DNA from: Harmothoe impar
Lineage: Eukaryota; Annelida; Polychaeta; Phyllodocida; Polynoidae
NCBI GenBank assembly: GCA_947462335.1
Contig: OX381713.1
Location: 23,242,381 to 23,306,380 of the forward strand
Length of the DNA: 64,000 bases
Direction of reading: 5' to 3'
In this document: one piece after another, positions 24,183-35,850 of the stretch
Layout: every line of letters begins with the position of its first letter
Position numbering within the stretch: the first letter of the stretch is position 1
The notes under the pieces: generated by a model
Databases searched by the model: none
Told to the model about the DNA's origin: nothing
Seen by the model: only the letters and a program-made list of their open reading frames with translations
Position numbers and translations under genes: made by a program

Positions 24183-26007
24183 GTTTAATCAATGACGTTA
24201 ACCTAGAGTACAGACACATCACTTCCAGCGCTGTTTTAAAACTCATCAAGTCACAAGATGTTGGGTCCATCAGTAATTATGTAGCATCATGCAGTATTTG
24301 TGAGTGTGTTAAACCACTTCAAAAATAGCATAAATATTGTGAATCTACAGTAGATTCTCCTGTAAATCGATTCTACAGTAGATTCTATTGTGTACCTACA
24401 CTAATTATTTACAGTGTAGTTAGTGCATGTCAGACCTACCTTTGTCCCACTTCAAAGATGGCATAATGTCTCAAGATGTTACAGCCATCAGTCATCATGT
24501 TGTACCAATGCAGTGTTTGTGATTAACCCACAGCATGCAATATAGCACGGTTCTGCTCTTAAATATTTCAGTAGTGCTGTTATCATGTTATCATCCTAGT
24601 TAATCAGTCCCTGAATAGCCTTATCTGCTGGTCTGGTGTGTGGAGTAATTGAGGGTGTCAGCTCGATGAGTCCAGCATTGTCCTGTGCGATGGACGCCTT
24701 CAAAAGATGGTTAATTAACTGCATTAACTAGAAGTGTGCCTTTGTGCTAGGATCTAATGTAGTAGCTCTTTAGGAAGGCAAACAGTGTTCGCATTCATGG
24801 TTAATTATCAAGAGGTTGAGTGATTGAATTCATTTTTTGAACACCAACACGCTATAACCACATTGTCTGGACTATGAATAGAAATAGTGTGTTTGATTGT
24901 ACTGTTGTTTTCTCAGTCAAACCACGAAAGGTAACCGCTGGCATCTTGGCTGGAGATAATTGTGTAAATTGGATGGATTCTTTTTGTATTTCATTATCAA
25001 TATCCAACGTTAAGCGATCATAAATAATGATAGGCCTAAATCTGTTGCAAAATCTGTATTCTACTGTTGGCTACCTCCCTTTCGCTAAAAAGAATTCTGT
25101 GGATGAGGCAGTTGAAATAAAAAGAATGTGTAAAGCCTTTATTGGACGGCCAAGAGATGCTATATGGAGATAATTATCGTGTTAGAATGCACTGTCTTGA
25201 ACCTAATTGTAAAAAGTCTCTGTCCCGTAACTTATTGCCCTTCCATAATACAACATTTCCAAATATAAAACAAAAACTCCTTAATTAGAAACAACTGAAT
25301 TGCGTGTCAGTGCTTTACCATATATATAAGGACTGTATGACAGAAGAGACTATTTAAGGTGCTTAGAAATCATGAAGGCAGGTAATAATCTTGGTTCATT
25401 GTACCATTATGCTGCCCTTAAAGTTGACGTTTGAACCAGATTGCGACGATGGCTGAAAATGTTGACGAGGATAATTTTCTTAGCGCGGAAAAGCCAGACA
25501 GATTGCTTAAGAATAATCTGTGAGAAAAATGGTGTCCTCAATATACTATTTATGAAGTCAAAAAGTTTTTCCCTGTCAGATTTTTTTCCCTTCTTCTTCT
25601 AGATGTCTATCCCCCTTTTCACCATAGTTTGTGCCTTGGAGGTATTACCTGGAAATTGGGAGATTGTAACCAGGCCAGTGAAAATGAGCTTTTAGGCGGG
25701 ATTTGATAATTATAATTTGTGTCTAGATCTTTAAAATGAGATATCATAAGCTACGATACTAGTTGTAGTTTTGCAGGAATCAGGTCTCGAACATGGGTTG
25801 TTGCGTCATTTTAACTGAAAATTATAAATAAGCTCCTTTAGAAAATACTAGAGAAGTGTGACTTTTTTGTACAAATTTGGTTCTAGGAGGAATCTTCGAG
25901 GTCTGTTTTAGGTTTAAGTAACTGATGTTATTCCCAAGATATTAGGGCCAAAACGAAATATAGAATGTTAGCATCGAAAGCCAGAATTAAAAACCCCCTG
26001 AAGGCTA
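24183..26007. other. No gene recognised
   Basis: AT-rich. Near 25285 the text AAACAACTGAATTG resembles 28700, so it may be an outlying piece of the duplicated region to the right. No exon supported. Confidence 0.35.
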
Positions 26008-26126
26008 CACACTCAGAAAAGTCAGCGTCATTGTCGCTTAAACCACTCTCACCTGAAAGTCAGGCAGTGTCTGACTTTCAGGTGAGGGTGGTTTTAGCGA
26101 CAATGACGCTGACTTTTTTGAGTGTG
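26008..26126. mobile_element. 119-bp near-perfect palindromic MITE, copy 1
   Basis: Almost the whole element is one hairpin: arms read CACACTCAGAAAAGTCAGCG then TCATTGTCGCTTAAACCACT, with the complement on the other side, closing in a CAGGCAGTGTCTG loop region. TA flanks both ends (26006-26007 and 26127-26128). It has no coding capacity. A sister copy lies at 27896-28009. Confidence 0.85.
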
Positions 26127-26385
26127 TAGTACCAGACACTGACATCTGTGACTCGTCCTCATGCAGAATATCGGTATTCAGTGTTAGTGTTTCGTCAAAT
26201 GGGGCTTTAGCAACGGGACCTCAACTCATGTCTCTGGGGACTGACATAATGGCGGGTTTGACCCACATTATGACACCATGTATGACCCCACTGTGTGTCT
26301 AATGGGATCACAGCTGACAAACAGCCAACACATCCCTGCCCCGTTTTTGTCCACACAATATGTCCCTAAACATGTTTAGCTCAAT

Positions 26386-26493
26386 CCCAGTGGGCACAGA
26401 ACATTGAATCAACATTGATGAATGGTTGTCAATGTTAATTCAATGGTGGATCAACGTGGATTCAACGTTGGACAGAATTTTGTGCCCACTGGG
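26386..26493. mobile_element. MITE with CCCAGTGGGCACA ends
   Basis: CCCAGTGGGCACAGAA on the left is mirrored by TTTGTGCCCACTGGG on the right. The core carries repeated TCAACRTTGATT-type palindromes (CAATGTTAATTCAATGGTGG). A decayed relative without clear ends is at 53921-54013. Confidence 0.8.
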
Positions 26494-26858
26494 ATAATAT
26501 GTTTAGCTAAGTGCTTAGACATTTATGTGTTCAAGGTAATGTGTATATATGATAATGAAGTGTTTAGAATTTAAGAATGTAGCATTATATATTGTGTTTA
26601 TCTGTCAAGTGTTTGAGGATAAAAGTGGTGTGTCTAGAGATGTAGATTATCATTATGGTTAGATATTTATATTTAGATAAATAAATAATTTTATTTCCAT
26701 AAGAGACTTCTAGCAGACTAAGAGACTTTAACACAGACACAACCTTGTCAATACAATAGACCCTCAGGGAAGATAATGCTTTATCCATTCTTAATTTTCT
26801 TAAAAGAGGTGTCTATGTAGCAGCTGCATCTTTATTGCATCGTAATCATAGTGATCTT

Positions 26859-26998
26859 CAGGGGCGGATCCAGGGGGGGGCGCAAGGGGCGCGCGCCCCC
26901 CCTATTTTTTGGTAAATTTTAATGTAGATGGTTGAACAGCCTCAATGCTGTAGGTATTGCGGCGCCCCCCCTTTCCCAAATTCCTGGATCCGCCCCTG
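26859..26998. mobile_element. 140-bp MITE with CAGGGGCGGATCCAGG ends
   Basis: CAGGGGCGGATCCAGG and CCTGGATCCGCCCCTG are exact inverted repeats. G- and C-rich runs follow inward (GGGGGGGGCGCAAGG and GCGCCCCCCC). ATCTT occurs on both flanks, a likely 5-bp target duplication. Ends of this type are common in animal genomes; I do not assign a superfamily. Confidence 0.8.
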
Positions 26999-27179
26999 AT
27001 CTTGCATTCAACCCCTGAATCCTGCAATGTGTATTATCATCCTTTTGCATCCCATGCAATTTAACTTAATCAACTCAGATTTAAGCACATTTAGATCCAC
27101 AATAACATTTGACTGGTTGTAGAAACTACAGTCAACCACAGAGCTGCCATCTGGTATGTGTTTGATATGCTATGATCCA

Positions 27180-27360
27180 AACACTACATGTTTACATCCT
27201 AAACACCATTTTTTTATACTGTTTAAATACTAAACATAAGTGTTTAGGTGTTTAGAAGAAAAGTGTTCAAATCCTAAACAGAAAGATTCAAAGACACAAA
27301 CCCAGTAAAATGTTTAGACTTTAAACATGTTTAGACCTAAACATGTTTAAAACCTAAGCA
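27180..27360. repeat. Cluster of CTAAACATGTTTAG-like words
   Basis: TAAACA..TGTTTAG words recur many times (CTAAACACC, GTGTTTAGG, TTTAGACTTTAAACATGTTT). Similar words flank the MITE at 26386. Probably a decayed palindromic repeat. Confidence 0.4.
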
Positions 27361-27895
27361 CCTTTTTTGCAGTGTAGTCCTTCCAAGATTCCTTCTACAA
27401 ATAGGACACTAAGTCCTAATGGTAAGGTGGTAATTGTATTACTGGTACCAATAGCACATTAAAGTTACAAGACACCATCTAGGACGGCCACAGATAATGA
27501 GCCCTTAGAGCAGTGGCTTGAATTCATATCCAGAGTCAATTTCTAACAAAATGGATGCTGTGCCTAATAATATAGCGATCTACTAAGGATCCCCTGGTGG
27601 CTTACTGGTGAAGCTCTAGGCTGTTTATCAACTACAACGACCAAATGGCATAGACCCCGTACACTCAAATGGACAGAACAACAAAGGGGAGGCAAACAGT
27701 GGGTTACGGAAGGACACAATAAAGGGTAATAACCAGGCACCACAGAAAACAGTAATGTTCCCCATTTGGGGTGACCAGTAATCACCAATGAGGGGAGAAC
27801 TACTGGAGGGAGACCAACCTGACAAATTTGAAAGCTTACTAGTGATGCTGCTTGACAAAGCCTGTAGCCATTGCCTGTTAAAACCTCTCCCTATT

Positions 27896-28009
27896 CACCC
27901 TCAGAAAAGTGAGAGTCATTGTCGCTAAAACAACCCTCACCTGAGAGTCAGGCAGTGCCTGACTCTCAGGGTAGTTTTAGCGACAATGACTCTCACTTTT
28001 CTGTGTGTG
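27896..28009. mobile_element. Near-perfect palindromic MITE, copy 2
   Basis: Same family as 26008-26126: CAGAAAAGTGAGAGTCATTG on the left and CAATGACTCTCACTTTTCTG on the right, with a CAGGCAGTGCCTG centre. The variable word next to the end is GTGAGAGTC here and GTCAGCGTC in copy 1, changed on both arms alike. Confidence 0.8.
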
Positions 28010-31000
28010 TTCATTTTTCTTCGGTATGGTGGGGGTGGGGGTGGTGTTTCTGGTCAGTTCCAGTATAACTGTCTTCCTTTCTTTTGGCTTGTATACAGGG
28101 TTTCGCAATCTACTGATTTCTGAATACTAAGTAGGCTGACAATGGGTTTTATGAACGAGGCCTTTCCTTTGCTCATTCGTTATTGAGATGGTTTTGATAC
28201 ATACACCTCCAACCAGTTGATACATGGAGTGAAACGCTACTCCCCTAGAACCTAGAAACAGCGCTAGACAAGGGGAAGAATGGCAGCCCGCCAAGGTACC
28301 ACCAACCTATCTATAGATAAAGATCTAACAAACTATGATGAAGCCTCACGAAAAAATCCGCTTCAAGGTAGTGTGTGATGGGGATTCATGCACCATTGGC
28401 CTCTGTGCAGTCCCCATGGGAAAGGGTACAGGGTGACCACAGGACGTCGTTTGTATTTTCCCATGTATTTTTTCTAATGTTTCTTACCTTTAGGGTGAAG
28501 GGAGCTTTTGGGAGGGAGCTGGTGATAATTATACAGCCAATAATCATTATCATAGCCTGATCAGGATGTTCACAAAGATAAGAGAGCATGGATCATCCTT
28601 CTTTTTATCGTCCAATATGAATTCTAAAATCTTTGTAACCAACTTTAATAATTGTGGGTAATAATTTCCAAAACAAAGAACAAGACCCTTTTAACATGAA
28701 ACAACTGAATTGAATGCCAGAGCTTCATCATGCAAGGACAGTAGGGTTCACATTCAGTTGTCATCATGTGATAAATGTGAATGGCTTTCTAGTACCATTA
28801 ACCCTGTAAGGCCAGCTTAATGAATGCATCGATGATGATGTGGTGAGTTAATCACAGCTAGTTGAACATGGCATGTAGATTAGTTCATCAATTAAATCAC
28901 TAATCCACCCTTAAAGGTTGACTTAAGAATCAGGCTGGAAATGCAAACTACCAGGGAGGGCCAGACACACAGACTACTTGGGAATAATCCTGTGAGAAAA
29001 ATGATTTCTTCCATAACCTTTTCATGTAATAAAAAGTTGTCTTATTACATTTTGATGAAACAGTTCTTGCCTCCTTCCTCCTCTTTATTGCAATCCCCCT
29101 TCAATCATAACAGTCTGCACCATTAGCATTTTTGTGACACCAAGGGCATTGACATTTGCATTTTCTTGGAACTTTTACATTATTTGAATCCTCATCTCAT
29201 TATGGTACAAAGGTACCTGTGGGAACACTGTGAATTCACACAGTTTAATTGCACATGGTGGCCCCCAATCTCATATTGTGGTCGCAATGTCCTGGAAGGT
29301 TGAAACAAGACTATAAAGATTCTTAACATTGATCATATAGCTGGTACAAAAATGTATCTTCATAATTTTATAGCTGCATCATTGCTCAAAAGACCCTTGG
29401 AAACAAACTGATTGTAAGAAGTTGTGCTGTAATAAGCCTGGTAATGGGGAAGCATCATGTGCTAGTAGGACAATATGGATACTACCCATATATGGATACC
29501 TATTTGAAAGGATCCCTAACACAGTTCTATTCAGGCTCTGATCATTGTCGTAGTTAAATGGCCCCATTCCCAAAGCCTTTCTTCAATAAGATTTTACTTA
29601 GGCCACAGAGTCACCTTTCACTTGACAGGGGTATATTGCCAAAGGGGCTAATCTCCGGGGGGTAGTCGCCATGCAGGTCACTTTAATACCTAGAAGCAAT
29701 CTCTTCATGTGAGCATATAAATAGCCATATATGTAATCCATGACAATGTTGAAGCATATTAAGTGAAAGATGGTATGCATCATTATATCAGTTAAAGGAT
29801 AATCATGGGATTTGGTGGGAAAGGATTATCCTTGTGGGCTTTAGTAACACGAATCACATTACGTAAACACTATACCATCTTCAATATGCATATCACAGAG
29901 GCATTTTAATTTGCATTTTCATTGGACACTGATGTATTGAGCTCATTTGCATATGATTCAGTTGCATGAAGTCAATTTGCATAAACTCAGGTAATAACCT
30001 TTTATTCAGCCTGTATTGCTGACTATGGAAGAGATGAGTGTGCAGCTGCACGTGAGAGATTGATGGGACAGAGCAGATGGAAATCAGGGATGTCAGTCAG
30101 GAGTCATGAAATAATACTTAACTCAGGACATGGGTGTTTCTTTTTAATGTAAGCAACTCTCACCAAGATGTCAATGACCGTATAATTGCCAGATTTGACT
30201 AAAGTGAGACTTAAGGAATTTGGACAATCTTTGCTTCGGATGCTTTTTAATCTCGGACACTCAGACTGACAAAATTCCTAATTAAATACCAGTTGCAGTA
30301 TAAATTCTCATGATTCATTACTTTGGACGTTTCTTGCTGAGTGGCTGTATATAGGAGCATGGGAGATTTGCTCAGGCAATTTTACGTATTCCCAGTTGAA
30401 TTTAAATACTTTTAAAATGAGTTTTTTTTAATCTTAAATGGATATGATGAGGTTTTGAAAATAGGCACTGCTCTTGTATAGACTTGGGTCAGTTTTACAT
30501 GAGCTGCATTTCATGATTATGACAATTGTATGCATAGTTTGGCCAAGATGTCACTAAATCTTTAAAATGGTGCTTTAACAAGTAGGCCCCAACTTGCTCT
30601 GTCTTTGGAGGAGATTGGCATAATGATGGAATGAACCCACACCGTATGCATGTCTATCGTTCTTTCCTGTTATTACCAGGGCCTTCATGAAAACTCCATG
30701 TTATAACTGCTGAGTACTAGGCAGCCTGGCAATGGGTATTATCAATGAGGCCCTTTTTCTCTACGTAATCGAGAAGGGTCTGATACATAAATCTCCAACC
30801 ATTTCATGCATGGATTGCAGTAGACTTTTCTAGAACCCTAGAACCAGCACAGTGTAAATGGGGGACAAAATGGGGACAAAAATTGATTACACAAGGAAAT
30901 CAAATAAACTTAAAGGAGCAATATCACCACTCGCGGTGCTACCCCATAGTGGACTAGAACAGTACTAGAATTGTGAGTGGGACACTCTCAGTGATTATGC

Positions 31001-31028
31001 CGCTTTAAGCCTTTTAAGGGAAATAATT

Positions 31029-31150
31029 TGTAGGATATAGGGCAATTTTATAAGATTAGGGGCTGACTGAGTGCCCTTATCCTACAAAAACTTACCTGAA
31101 GTAGGTTTTGTAGGATAAGGGCAATTGTGTAGGATAAGGGCCTGTCCTAT
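31029..31150. repeat. GTAGGATAAGGGC inverted repeat
   Basis: GCCCTTATCCTACAAAA and TTTTGTAGGATAAGGGC face one another, with a further GTGTAGGATAAGGGCC and TGTAGGATATAGGGC outside. The layout resembles the GTGAGGCCCC/TCCCTATC family at 5798 but the words differ. Confidence 0.5.
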
Positions 31151-31626
31151 AGACTAGCCCCCCACTAGGCTACCATTACCCACCCACCCATAAGTACAGA
31201 TCTATAACATACCCTACAGATGCCCCACTTTTGTCAGTACTCTCAAGGGAGTGCGTGGGGACGGATATATCTTGAAACCCTCCACAATTTCCTCAAAGGG
31301 CAACAGCCCTTTTAAACATCAGTGGGCGGATGTTGCTGTTTAGTGCATGGAAACTAATCATGCAATCTGCTGGCAATATTGGCTTTCTGTGCAGTCCTCT
31401 TGGGAAATGGCACAGGGTGACCATAGAATGCTGTTTGTGCTTTGCCAGGTATTTTTATCTTGTTTGCCTTTAGGGGAAGGATTCATTTGCTGGTGAAGGG
31501 TGCTTGGGGAGGGAGCTGTTTTTCTACAGCTAACATTACTGTTTCCTTGGGGCTGGTTAGGATTAATGGCAAGATACAAAACATGCAAAGAAAAAATGTA
31601 ATGGTAATTATCATGGTATATTTGAA

Positions 31627-31874
31627 GAGTTCGGATGCAAAACGATATATCTCCATCCCAGAATTGAAGCATCATAGTGCTTTTTGTAAATACAACCTGA
31701 GGTCAATTATTGTACTTTGGTAACGGTGTTCATACTAAGTAGGTCGTAATGAGATGCATATATAAATTTAGAGACTAGTTTGAGGATTATATTTCACTAT
31801 CCCTAGTCTATAGTTTTGTCAGACTTTTGTCCCCATTTTTAAAATGCCGCTTATGTCGTTTTGCATTCAAACTT
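31627..31874. mobile_element. MITE with GAGTTYGGATGCAAAACGA ends, copy 2
   Basis: GAGTTCGGATGCAAAACGAT and GTCGTTTTGCATTCAAACTT are inverted ends. Interior words GGTCAATTATTGTACTTTGG and GAGGATTATATTTCACTATC match the copy at 13303-13532 along its whole length. Confidence 0.75.
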
Positions 31875-32046
31875 TTCATATCTCCTGTGTAAATGAGGTA
31901 CAATTCCATAATTAAAAAAAACGAAAATCATTTTCATGGATGCACGTATGCATAATGAATCCTGGTCTTTGCCTCAACAAAGTTGATATGACAGGTAATA
32001 AACCTTCATCTCACATAATATTTTAGATAAACACCTTTGTCCGTGC

Positions 32047-32215
32047 TAAGGGAGTGTTCATTTATTAATTAGTAATATTACACGTGGCATGGAAATATTT
32101 AGACCCCGTGCGTGCAATATTTTGCGCCCCCTTTGAACTTTAGTAACGTGTGGGTTTTTTTTGCTGAAAGGGGGCACATTTTTTATGCCCCCCACAGAGG
32201 GATCACAGGGGGATT
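32047..32215. mobile_element. Partial relative of the TAGGGAGTGATCATT element
   Basis: CTAAGGGAGTGTTCATTTAT opens like 8958 and the interior keeps ACGTGTGGGTTTTTTTTGCT and GGGGGCACATTTTTTATGCC, but the right end is not clearly inverted. Probably truncated. Confidence 0.5.
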
Positions 32216-35200
32216 AAAGATCCATGAACTTGGAGTTAACCCTTAGGTAATATGGCTTAAGATGAAAAGCCTACTTTTGTTGGTTTGGATGAGTAAGGAG
32301 GTGTTTAACCTTAATTTCTGATACTTCCAAATCTTTTTTTCCACCAATGACCCGCTGCCCCCATATTGATAAAAGAAACAGTGCATGACAAAATATGCTG
32401 GCAGCAACTGAGATGGCAAGAGTAGTTAAAGCCTTTAGGAAGATATTTTGTGATCTGGTTATGAAAATGATAAGCAGTTGATATGCATAGGTAAAACATA
32501 ACTGCTGACTCTGCAGATTTCGTCCTTGATGACCCCTCATCCATATTACCCCCTTGTTGCCTTTTCTGATTGTGCAAAAAGTTGTTTGTAGTACTGTACT
32601 GAGTAAGGTAATACGCCATCAGGATAGGAAGTCTTGTTTGTGATGCTGACTGATATTGGTTTCCTCTCCATGAAAATCCAGACAGACTGCTCGATTTGCT
32701 GAGCAAAATCACTACCTCCATTACCCTTCATAATCTATTCCGTTAGTCAGAAAATGTTTCTTTATTCATCAATCATTATTTCCGCCATACTCCTTATATT
32801 TTGATTCCCATTGCCATCATAACCGCCTGAAGTGTTCATCTGACACAAATGTCCTCACCATGTGAATTTCTTCCCCAAGGTCAGGGATGTTTTAGCTTAT
32901 TTTGTTGTTATGGTAATAAGCACTATGGACACACACAATGAATTCACATGGACATTCATGCTTTAATGTCGGTATCACTGCTAGTCTGGCTAATCTAGGC
33001 ATCCTCTGATACATAGTCGTGGGGACTGTATATGCATTATGATTCTCTAGGGTGCAAAGTTCACAGACCTTGGGTACATAATTATATAGTTCATATAGAT
33101 CACTAAGTGCTTCAATGAAATTACTTTTTTATAGACTACTTCCCACCTCTCCAGTAGGAAAAACAGACAACATTCAACATGGCCCTCTACCTACTCTTTT
33201 TCTTTTAAATACTAAATACCATATATCATTAATATCCACCATTATCAACATGACTTTATTTTAAAACAGATATTCTTTGAGCTCCACCAACTCCACTAAT
33301 GAACAAACATATATGTGTCCATAAATTTCTGGCTGTTGGAATAGGCTTGTAAAGATTTGAGATTTAAGTATATCGTTGTTCAAATGATACCTTAATATTG
33401 CTCAGCACTGCCAATAGCACCCCAGCCGTGGTAAACTTGATGTTGTTATGGATATTGCAGAGGCCACATCAGCATTCTACAACGCATGACAACCTATGTA
33501 GCTACTGTAAAAAAACATGCTTATACTATGAACTGAGTATGGTTATCCTGAACATGGAGGAATTTTGCATTTTAAAACTGTTGAGCTTATAAATGTGACC
33601 TATTGCATGTAAACACCATGCCATATTCAATATGAATATCACAGCTTGAATTTGCATTTCCATGTGATGCTGATGTATGGAACTCATTTTGCAAATGACT
33701 CATTTGCATGACGCCAGTTTGCATAAAACTCAAGTAATAACCATTTTATTCAGCTTTTACTGCAGACCTTATCATGCAGATAGTATCTCCACCTGCAGCT
33801 GAGAGAGGGATAGGACAGGGCAGATGGAAATTAGGGGTTCCGTATGGTAGATATTATACAATGGAATTTATAAAAATGGAAGTATATGTCCTAAAGCATA
33901 CAGTTCTGCAGACAGTCCTGCATTAGATGTCAAAGACCAAATTATTACTTAACATGCAATTGATAAGAGAGAATTAGAACATGTCAATTAACTGACCCAT
34001 AGATATTCTGTGGTTTTGCCATATATGGGCCTTAGATTTGACTTAGGGGTTGGGTTGAATATCTAAAAGTAGGCCTAGGTTAATACTTTGTGAATATGTG
34101 CTGTGTAATGCTGGCTTAAGGGTTTTATGGGAGTTTCTTGAACCCGATGACATACCAACTCTTTATATATGTCCAAAAGATCTAGAGATTAAAACCCTTT
34201 AATGATAGTATAATCGACAGGTCATGGAAGTCATGTAGCAATGACCAAGTCATTATGGGCAAAAGCTATGTTCATCAATGTTTATGTTGTACCCCAGTCA
34301 TAAACATTGATGTTACTGGTATTCGTCTTGCACAGACCCCTCCTGAACTAAGCAAGGGTCATATAAAAGGTATCTTGCTCATTTTGTTTTGGTACTTGAT
34401 GTGATAGGAGATAAACTAGGTGAGTAAAAATTTGCTGGTTAATAAAGCAACGATCTGACATTACATCTATAGGAATTCTCCAGAAGAATGGCAATGGTGC
34501 TGTCTAGACCTTACACCATACAATCATACTGTTAGAATGGTGTTCTTCTAGTCTGTTCATCAACATCAGGTACTGGCAGACATAATACAGCCAAAAGGGC
34601 AGAACAACACAGGGGAGGCCAACAGTGGGGACAACAAGACACAATAAAGGCTGCCTCATGTAGCCAGTATAGGAAACAGCACCAGTACAAAGAACTATAG
34701 CGCTGTAACTGGTCACCAGTAGCATCTGGATGGTTGTAGTGGTAGGTTACTGCTGTGTCTGTTAAAGGCATTCATTATCAGACGTTTGTACTTTACCCCT
34801 GGTATGCCTGTTCTGTTGATTTGGAGTTTCTACATTATATCATTTTTACCCATCTTGGGAAGAGATAAACTGCTCCTTAGATGCATTGTGAATCCATAAA
34901 ACAGAGCAGACATCTGGTATCTAAAGAGGTGACAAAATATTATACCAACAGTGTATTTGTTTTTAGTGGGTAATGTTATAAGACTCAACCCATATGGAGT
35001 GAAACAATAGCTTGTGGGAGTCAGTACGTCACATACACAATGCAGAGCAAAATGGCAGCCTACACTTGCTTAATAGTTAGACCCTATAGGTACAGAGCTA
35101 ACAAACCATGAAGGTGTCCCATTTGTGAAGGCCCTTTTACAAGTTGCCCTCACGGCAGTGCGTGGGGGGGGATCAATACTTTGACGACCTTGGCTTACCT

Positions 35201-35654
35201 AAACTCCTTCTCAAAGGGCATTTGTACGTTTGACCTTCAGTGAGTGGACACTTGAGTTTAGTGTCTGATAACTAATCATCCTTCGCTGGTCCTCAGTGAA
35301 ATGTTACAGGGTCTGCACAGGGGGAGGTTAATGGTGTCTGAGGGTTTACCATATGTTCTTTTTCTGCCTTTAGGGATGGTATTCATCTGCTTGTATACAG
35401 AGAGCTTGGAGGAGGTGTCTTGCCAACAGCCGTAGCATTCTTGTGATCCTCGTTCAGATTTCAAACTGGCACCATTTCAGACTGTCATAGAAAGGATGTA
35501 GTAGTGTGATGGCTGACACAACATGTTCTATGTATGGTGAGTGATAAGTGCTTGCCTCAATACCAGATAAAAGATGGGCCGTTTCAGCTGTGAAAGTTTC
35601 CTGATTTGGTGAGAATATTAGCAAAAGGTGGGGAGTAGGGACAAGCAACCTGCA

Positions 35655-35850
35655 ACCAACCCCTTTCATACCTGGGGTCACTGAGGTGGATACACTGCCA
35701 ACAGTTTTCCTTTTGAGAAAAGAATCATATATATGGGTGGTTCTGATGAAACTTTGACATATCAAAAATTACCAACCCCTTTCATACCTGGGGACACTGA
35801 GGTGGATACACTGCCAGTAGTTTTCCTTTGAGAAAAGAATCATATATATA
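35655..35850. repeat. Two-unit direct tandem duplication, 116-bp period
   Basis: ACCAACCCCTTTCATACCTG, then GATACACTGCC, GTTTTCCTTT and GAATCATATATAT, begins at 35655 and again at 35771. The second unit ends in a longer (AT)n run. Copy B of the segmental duplication has a single related unit near 44885-44940, so the tandem step is specific to copy A. Confidence 0.75.

Larger units (their letters stand above)
27500..31900. repeat. Rearranged older copy of the right-hand duplicated block
   Basis: The segment 27655-27800 (GGACAGAACAACAAAGGGGA, GGCAAACAGTGGG, ACACAATAAAGG) matches 34595-34720 and 43395-43525. The segment 28395-28530 (CTGTGCAGTCCCCATGGGAA, then GGGAGGGAGCTG) matches 31385-31520 and more loosely 35285-35420 and 44100-44225. 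The segment 28125-28260 matches 30710-30850. Copies are out of register, so several rounds of duplication or rearrangement are implied. Confidence 0.5.

Noticed and set aside
34504..34725. Conserved minus-strand protein shared with 43296-43529
   Set aside because: The frame is similar in the two duplicate copies simply because the DNA is similar; it is not kept in the third copy near 27.6 kb and has no start context or domain. Reported only as a conserved DNA island.
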